Below are positions 6,298 through 9,998 of a stretch of 9,998 bases of DNA, one piece after another (the first letter of the stretch is position 1; each line of letters begins with the position of its first letter). A model generated the notes under the pieces. The model saw nothing but the letters and a program-made list of their open reading frames with translations. It did not search any database and was not told the origin of the DNA. A program made the position numbers and the translations under genes. The DNA comes from Allobrachymonas sp. (lineage in GTDB: Bacteria; Pseudomonadota; Gammaproteobacteria; Burkholderiales; Burkholderiaceae_C): positions 1 to 9,998 of the forward strand of contig JAUNUE010000050.1 of the NCBI GenBank assembly GCA_030538335.1. The letters run 5' to 3'.

Positions 6298-6307
6298 AGC
6301 TGGTTTT
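6289..6307 (+). terminator. Weak terminator overlapping the transglycosylase stop codon
   Basis: CCAG (6290-6293) and CTGG (6300-6303) form a short stem, extendable by one G-T pair, followed by TTTT (6304-6307). The TAA stop lies in the loop. The stem is short, so transcription may run on into the antisense of tRNA-Leu, 21 bases further. Confidence 0.3.
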
Positions 6308-6318
6308 ATCGGTACTTT

Positions 6319-6409
6319 TGGTGCCCCGGGCCGGGATCGAACCGGCACGCCTTCTTTCGTCGGCGGCGGATTTTAAGTCCGCTGTGTCTACCAGTTCCAC
6401 CACCGGGGC
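6319..6409 (-). tRNA. tRNA-Leu (anticodon UAA)
   Basis: The minus strand gives a 91-base class II tRNA with acceptor stem GCCCCGG/CCGGGGC, discriminator A and an encoded CCA (complement 6319-6321). The anticodon stem GCGGA/TCCGC encloses loop CTTAAAA (anticodon TAA), a long variable arm follows, and the T-loop is TTCGATC. It begins 52 bases after the DAHP synthase stop on the same strand. A TAGAAT box (minus 6453-6448) could be its own -10, without a good -35. It may instead be processed from the read-through transcript. Confidence 0.95.
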
Positions 6410-6461
6410 TGGGCACGTGCAAGCGACGGATTGTCGCAAAACGGCTGATTCTACTTTGCTC

Positions 6462-7556
6462 TCAGGCCGCTGAAGCGCGCCGTTTCTGTACCGCTTCGGC
6501 CAGTTGCCGCAAGACGGGCAGGGTCTGCTCCATGCTGATGCAGGCGTCGGTAATCGAAACACCGTGTTGCAAAGCTGTGATGTTGTCGCCCAGATCCTGC
6601 CGGCCTTCCTGCAGGTGGCTTTCGATCATGACGCCGGTGATGCGGGTTTCGCCCCCCGCAATCTGTGACGCCACATCAGCCGCCACGTCGATTTGCTTGT
6701 GGTGCTGTTTGCTGCTGTTGGCGTGGGAGAGATCAATCATCACCTGCTCGCGCAGACCGTTGGCGCGCAGCACTTCGCAGGCCGCTGCGACATGTTCGGC
6801 GGTGTAATTGGGCGCCTTGCCGCCCCTCAAGATGATGTGGCAGTCGCGGTTGCCGCGCGTCTCGAAAATGGCGGTTTGCCCCATCTTGGTCATGCCGATG
6901 AAGGCGTGCGCCGATTGCGCCGCCACCACGGCATCGGCCGCGATTTTCACGCTGCCTTCGGTGCCGTTCTTGAAGCCCACCGGGCAGCTCAGGCCGCTGG
7001 CCAGTTGCCGGTGGCTGGGGCTTTCGGTGGTGCGTGCGCCAATGGCGCCCCAGGCGATCAGGTCGCTGATGAACTGCGGGCTGAGCAAATCCAGAAATTC
7101 GGTGCCTGCAGGCAAGCCGAGTTCAAGAATTTCGAGCAACAGGCTGCGGGCGCGCTCCAACCCCTCGTTGATGGCAAAACTGCCGTCCAGATACGGGTCG
7201 TTGATATAGCCCTTCCAGCCCACCGTGGTGCGCGGTTTTTCAAAATACACCCGCATGATGATGAGCAGGTCGCGCTCGAACTGCTGCGCTGCTTCGTGCA
7301 ACTGGCGGGCATATTCCATCGCCTGATGGTGGTCGTGGATAGAGCAGGGGCCGGCCACCACCAGCAGGCGGTCGTTGCGCCCATGCAGCACGTCGGCAAT
7401 GGCGCGGCGGTGCTGTTCGACGTAGCCTGCGGCGGTATCGGTCAGCGGCACACGTTCCTGCAACAGGGCAGGGGTGATGAGCGGGCGCACCGCGCTGATG
7501 CGCGTGTCGTCGATGCGGGTGGTGTCGTGGGTGGTGGGCGTTGGATTTGGAGACAT
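6462..7556 (-). CDS. aroG: 3-deoxy-7-phosphoheptulonate (DAHP) synthase, class I AroG/AroF type
   Basis: This enzyme joins phosphoenolpyruvate and erythrose 4-phosphate to make DAHP, the first step of the shikimate pathway to aromatic amino acids. The 364 residues span the whole family (E. coli AroG has 350). Clear signatures are GPCSIHD (69-75), RVYFEKPRTTVGWKGYINDP (102-121), GARTTES, CPVGFKNGT and DLSHANSSK. By comparison with AroG the metal ligands are Cys71, His278, Glu312 and Asp337, all present. The N-terminal DDTRI (16-20) and the SPQF segment (159-162) correspond to parts of the feedback-inhibition site, so the enzyme is probably amino-acid regulated. Whether by Phe, Tyr or Trp I cannot say, so the symbol is for the family. 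The start lies 21 bases after eamA with no clear ribosome binding site; a small GCGGC/GCCGC hairpin sits just before it, which suggests coupling to eamA. Confidence 0.94.
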   Translation of the reverse strand: MSPNPTPTTHDTTRIDDTRISAVRPLITPALLQERVPLTDTAAGYVEQHRRAIADVLHGRNDRLLVVAGPCSIHDHHQAMEYARQLHEAAQQFERDLLIIMRVYFEKPRTTVGWKGYINDPYLDGSFAINEGLERARSLLLEILELGLPAGTEFLDLLSPQFISDLIAWGAIGARTTESPSHRQLASGLSCPVGFKNGTEGSVKIAADAVVAAQSAHAFIGMTKMGQTAIFETRGNRDCHIILRGGKAPNYTAEHVAAACEVLRANGLREQVMIDLSHANSSKQHHKQIDVAADVASQIAGGETRITGVMIESHLQEGRQDLGDNITALQHGVSITDACISMEQTLPVLRQLAEAVQKRRASAA

Positions 7557-7577
7557 GCGGCAAATTGTAAGCCGCCG

Positions 7578-8492
7578 CTATGTCTTTTCGCGTTCACGCA
7601 TCCAGCCCGCCAGCCGGGGCCACAGCACATTGATGGCCAGCCCCGTCATCACGAGAACTGCTGCCAGGATTTTCCAGCCCGGCAGTGGCTCGTACAACAC
7701 CAGCGCCGAGGCGCCCATGCCGAAAATGGGCACCAGCAAAGCCATGGGCGTTACCGACGCAGCCGAATACCTGCCGAGCAACCAGCCCCAGATGCCGTAG
7801 CCAAAGATGCTGTTGCCAAACGACTGCCAGGCCACGGCCAGCCAGGTGCCCGCGTTTGCCGCGGCCAGACTGTGGGTGATGCGCGGCCAGCCTTCGAGCC
7901 AGAGCGACAGCAGCAACAGCGGTGGCACTGCAAAAATACTGCTCCACACCACATAAGCCAGCATATTGACCGGGCCGTGGCGCACGGTGGCACGGCTCAC
8001 GCTATTGCCGCACGCCCAACTGATGGCTGCCAGCGTCACCAGCACCAGGCCCTTCAACGTGGTGGTGCCATCGATATGCGCAGCAATAACTGCAATGCCG
8101 CTGGCAGCAACCACGGTGGCCACATACTGGAATTTGCGAGGGCGTTCGCCACTCAGCACCATGGCCAGACCAATGGTGAAAAACACCTGGAGTTGAACCA
8201 CCAAAGATGCCAGCCCCGGCGAAATATGGCCCTGCATGGCAAGGTACAGCAGACCGAATTGCCCCACGCCAATCAGCAGGCCGTAAGCTGCCAGATTGAG
8301 CCAGGCAACCTTTGGCCGTTTGAAAAAGAACATGGCCGGCACGGCCGCCAGCAAGAAGCGCAAGGCAGCAAACAGCAAGGGCGGCAAATCGTTCAACGCG
8401 ATCTTGATGACGGCGAAATTGGTGCCCCAGATGAACACCACAACCAAAGCCAGCAACAGATGCCTGACGGAAATAACAGAAGGCTGCGACAT
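7578..8492 (-). CDS. eamA: EamA/DMT-family exporter (EamA-like, O-acetylserine/cysteine type)
   Basis: This is a ten-segment inner-membrane exporter of the drug/metabolite transporter superfamily, made of two EamA repeats. The 304 residues (E. coli EamA has 299) follow EamA closely along their length: VVVFIWGTNFAVIKIAL near the start, LPPLLFAALRFLLAAVPAMFF, PGLASLVVQLQVFFTIGLA, then AAISWACGNSVSRATV in the second repeat, FGYGIWGWLLGRYSAASVTPMALLVPI and MTGLAINV at the end. E. coli EamA exports O-acetylserine and cysteine; the substrate here is not proven. The frame is open further upstream (to 8906), but only the ATG at 8492 gives a normal N-terminus, and the extension overlaps the divergent gene. 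No ribosome binding site is visible before it. It is first in a likely operon with the DAHP synthase. Confidence 0.88.
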   Translation of the reverse strand: MSQPSVISVRHLLLALVVVFIWGTNFAVIKIALNDLPPLLFAALRFLLAAVPAMFFFKRPKVAWLNLAAYGLLIGVGQFGLLYLAMQGHISPGLASLVVQLQVFFTIGLAMVLSGERPRKFQYVATVVAASGIAVIAAHIDGTTTLKGLVLVTLAAISWACGNSVSRATVRHGPVNMLAYVVWSSIFAVPPLLLLSLWLEGWPRITHSLAAANAGTWLAVAWQSFGNSIFGYGIWGWLLGRYSAASVTPMALLVPIFGMGASALVLYEPLPGWKILAAVLVMTGLAINVLWPRLAGWMREREKT

Positions 8493-8585
8493 GATGGGTA
8501 ACGGTATGAAGGCGCAGCCAGCGCGAAAGGAATTTGGTAACCGGCTGTTGCAGTGGGCCGCAGATGGACGCATGCGGTTACACAG

Positions 8586-8591
8586 ACTATA
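8586..8591 (-). promoter_or_regulatory. Candidate -10 box (CTATAGT) for eamA
   Basis: On the minus strand TATAGT, preceded by C, lies about 95 bases before the eamA start. There is no convincing -35, which is tolerated by stationary-phase sigma factor promoters with an extended CTATACT-like -10. It faces away from the similar box at 8645-8650. Confidence 0.3.
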
Positions 8592-8644
8592 GCGCCAAGC
8601 CCTGTTTGGCGGTGTTCCTACATGCAAGAGACTTTTTTTCTGGC

Positions 8645-8650
8645 TATAGT
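8645..8650 (+). promoter_or_regulatory. Candidate -10 box (CTATAGT) for the glsB-type operon
   Basis: TATAGT with a preceding C sits 66 bases before the ATG at 8716. No good -35 is present 17 bases upstream. The C before the box fits a sigmaS-type extended -10. Related E. coli genes (yeaQ, ymgE) are known stress genes, which agrees with this reading but does not prove it. Confidence 0.35.
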
Positions 8651-8715
8651 GCCAGCGAGTTGTCTGCATGCTGCAGGCTGCGGGTTCATGGCACACATAC
8701 GAAAGGAAAGACACC

Positions 8716-8970
8716 ATGATGCACTGGGTATGGACCATTCTGGTGGGTTTTGCCGCCGGTTTCCTGGCCAAGCTGATCACACCGGGTAAAAAGGAGCCAA
8801 GCGGCTTCATCCTGACATCATTGCTGGGCATTGCGGGTTCGATTGCAGCCTCTTTTCTGGGCCAGACACTGGGGCTGTATCCGGCAGGATCAGGTGCCGG
8901 TTTCATTGCTTCAGTCCTTGGCGCCGCGTTGCTGCTGCTCGTCTACAACTTTGTTTCCCGTAAAAGCTGA
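8716..8970 (+). CDS. GlsB/YeaQ/YmgE family stress-response membrane protein
   Basis: This is a small, very hydrophobic inner-membrane protein of 84 residues, the normal size for the family formerly called transglycosylase-associated protein. Three membrane segments are visible, about 4-22, 29-49 and 57-79. Family features are the N-terminal WTILVGFAAGFLAKLITPG, the short polar turn GKKEPSGFILTSLLGIAGS with its conserved Gly residues, and GLYPAGSGAGFIASVLGA before the last helix. Its biochemical role is not known; related genes respond to general, acid or stationary-phase stress. The start is set by AGGA (8704-8707) 8 bases upstream; a second ATG at 8719 is directly adjacent. The frame continues upstream to 8668 without a ribosome binding site. 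It is followed after 11 bases by the next gene and is clearly its operon partner. Confidence 0.9.
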   Translation: MMHWVWTILVGFAAGFLAKLITPGKKEPSGFILTSLLGIAGSIAASFLGQTLGLYPAGSGAGFIASVLGAALLLLVYNFVSRKS

Positions 8971-8981
8971 AAGGAATTTCC

Positions 8982-9491
8982 ATGAGCCTTCTCGACATCT
9001 TGAACCAGGCCTTGAACAGCAACAACCAGTCCAGCCAGACTGACGCGCTGAACCAGGCCGCACAGCAGGTACCGGCCGACGTGCTGGGCCGTGGTCTGGC
9101 TGAAGCCTTCCGTTCCGAACAAACGCCCGAAATCGGCAATATGGTCGGCCAGTTGTTCGGCCAGTCGGATGGCAAGCAGCAGGCCGGGGTACTTAATACG
9201 ATCATCGGATCGCTGGGCCCGGCCGCTGCTGCTGCGCTGGCTGGCGGTGTGCTCAACAATATCCTGGGTGGCGGACGTGACCAGCAAATCACGCCCGAGC
9301 AAGCTGCGCAACTCACACCGCAGCAAGTGCAGGATGTGGTGAATGAAGCCAATGCCAACAACCCGGACATTGCCGACAAGCTGGCCGATTTCTACGCCAA
9401 CAACAAGACGCTGGTCAATACGCTGGGCGGACTGGCCGCGTCGATTGCCCTGATGAAAATCAAGGATCATCTGTCGCGCAACGACCAGTAA
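8982..9491 (+). CDS. DUF937-like protein of unknown function
   Basis: A 169-residue protein that I place with the DUF937 group from memory. It has no signal peptide and is rich in Gln, Asn and Ala. In order it shows an N-terminal amphipathic helix MSLLDILNQALN; a segment NMVGQLFGQSDGKQQAGVLN (53-72) followed by the small-residue stretch GSLGPAAAAALAGGVLNNILGGG (76-98), typical of the group; ITPEQAAQLTPQQVQDVVNEA (103-123), which looks helical; DIADKLADFYANNKTLVNTLGG (129-150); and a last helix ASIALMKIKDHL (153-164). The function of the family is not established. AAGGA lies 6 bases before the ATG and the gap to the upstream small membrane protein is 11 bases, so both are made together, probably as part of an envelope or stress response. 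A strong terminator follows. Confidence 0.75.
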   Translation: MSLLDILNQALNSNNQSSQTDALNQAAQQVPADVLGRGLAEAFRSEQTPEIGNMVGQLFGQSDGKQQAGVLNTIIGSLGPAAAAALAGGVLNNILGGGRDQQITPEQAAQLTPQQVQDVVNEANANNPDIADKLADFYANNKTLVNTLGGLAASIALMKIKDHLSRNDQ

Positions 9492-9510
9492 TCTTTCGAT
9501 ACTGGGTAAC

Positions 9511-9549
9511 AAAACCGGCTTGTGGAGCGAGACTCCCAAGCCGGTTTTT
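9511..9549. terminator. Strong bidirectional terminator between the DUF937-like gene and the CHAD gene
   Basis: AAAACCGGCTTG (9511-9522) pairs with CAAGCCGGTTTT (9537-9548) in a perfect 12-base stem, followed by a further T. GGAG and CTCC in the loop can extend it. The A and T flanks make it work on both strands, ending the plus operon at 9491 and the minus gene that stops at 9553. Confidence 0.93.
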
Positions 9550-9552
9550 CAT

Positions 9553-9998
9553 TTACCAGAACGGTTTGGCCTGCTGCAGGGCCTGCAGGGGTTCTTCCGC
9601 CTTTTCTAGCGCGACATCGCTGGTCGCTTCGTACCAGCCTGCTACTGCGCCTGCGGCAAATCCCATACCGGGGTTTTCGGCTGCCACATCCTGCAGCATA
9701 AGGTGCGCCACAGCGGCATCGTTCATGGCGCCCAACACCTTCTGCATGGCCTGTTGCGAGGCCAGGTATTTTTTAACGGCATCGGCACCATACAAGGTGG
9801 AAAAAAACTCGGCCGCATAGCGCAGTTTCTTGACCTGCTTGCGCAAGGTGTGGCGCTGCTCTTCATCCAGTTGCTCCCAGCGCCGCGCCAGTTTGGCCAC
9901 GGCGTTGGCGCGGCGGTTGAGGGTGCTGCCGGCAAACGCTTTCAGGTCTTGCGGCATATGGCCCCAGTCCACAGGTGGTGGCTCCCGGTACAGCCATT
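9553..9998 (-). CDS. CHAD domain-containing protein, C-terminal part
   Basis: This is the C-terminal 147 residues of a CHAD (conserved histidine alpha-helical domain) protein; the frame is open through the window edge (WLYREPPPVDWGHM at the left end of the protein), so the GTG at 9972 is internal and the gene starts beyond. CHAD domains are all-helical, carry many basic residues and bind polyphosphate; they are often fused behind a CYTH triphosphatase domain, which would be outside this window if present. The telling motif is RHTLRKQVKKLRYAAEFFSTLYG with its conserved basic residues, followed by LASQQAMQKVLGAMNDAAVA. The tail AAGAVAGWYEATSDVALEKA and a C-terminal PFW close the protein. It shares the terminator at 9511-9549 with the convergent operon. 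Confidence 0.85.
   Translation of the reverse strand, partial: WLYREPPPVDWGHMPQDLKAFAGSTLNRRANAVAKLARRWEQLDEEQRHTLRKQVKKLRYAAEFFSTLYGADAVKKYLASQQAMQKVLGAMNDAAVAHLMLQDVAAENPGMGFAAGAVAGWYEATSDVALEKAEEPLQALQQAKPFW

Noticed and set aside
5728..6348. A 206-codon open frame on the minus strand.
   Set aside because: It is antisense to the transglycosylase and runs into tRNA-Leu. Its Arg-rich composition is that of a shadow frame.
6693..8501. A 602-codon open frame on the plus strand.
   Set aside because: It lies opposite aroG and eamA, both strongly identified, and its product is rich in His, Gln and Arg with no recognisable domain. It is the usual long antisense frame of GC-rich genes.

Overview
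The window reads as chromosomal housekeeping DNA from a betaproteobacterium. Order Burkholderiales is likely, and a Comamonadaceae-like genome is the best guess. This rests on the pepA-holC gene pair, the style of the DAHP synthase, DsbB and EamA proteins, the moderately high GC of the coding DNA, and CCA-encoding tRNA genes. No database search was possible, so the taxonomy is inference.

Layout from left to right. Positions 1-1315 (+) hold the 3' part of pepA (leucyl aminopeptidase) and holC (DNA polymerase III chi), closed by a hairpin terminator. Positions 1491-2096 (+) encode an unrecognised protein with a proline-rich middle and a helical C-terminus. Positions 2308-3549 (+) encode a lone lipoprotein-type branched-chain amino acid binding protein, followed by a terminator that can serve both strands. 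On the minus strand, tRNA-Pro(UGG), tRNA-Arg(UCU) and dsbB lie in tandem between 4508 and 3642. From 4509 to about 5050 there is no credible gene: this stretch holds inverted repeats, then a segment of about 170 bases at 21% GC, and ends in a near-consensus sigma70 promoter. That promoter drives a membrane-anchored lytic transglycosylase (5167-6297, +). tRNA-Leu(UAA), a DAHP synthase and an EamA exporter follow on the minus strand from 6319 to 8492, the last two separated by only 21 bases. Divergent from eamA is a two-gene operon (8716-9491, +) for a GlsB/YeaQ-type small membrane protein and a DUF937-like protein. It ends in a strong bidirectional terminator shared with a convergent, truncated CHAD-domain gene (9553 to the window end).

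Functionally the region mixes peptide turnover, replication, nutrient binding, periplasmic disulfide formation, cell-wall remodelling, entry into the shikimate pathway with a neighbouring metabolite exporter, and envelope stress functions. I see no CRISPR array, transposase, phage gene, toxin-antitoxin pair or defence system, and nothing that convincingly amounts to a new biological system. The points most worth a second look are the proline-rich protein with a PopZ-like layout, a palindrome shared by two intergenic regions, the AT-rich island with its strong promoter and structured leader, and the basic tail on PepA.
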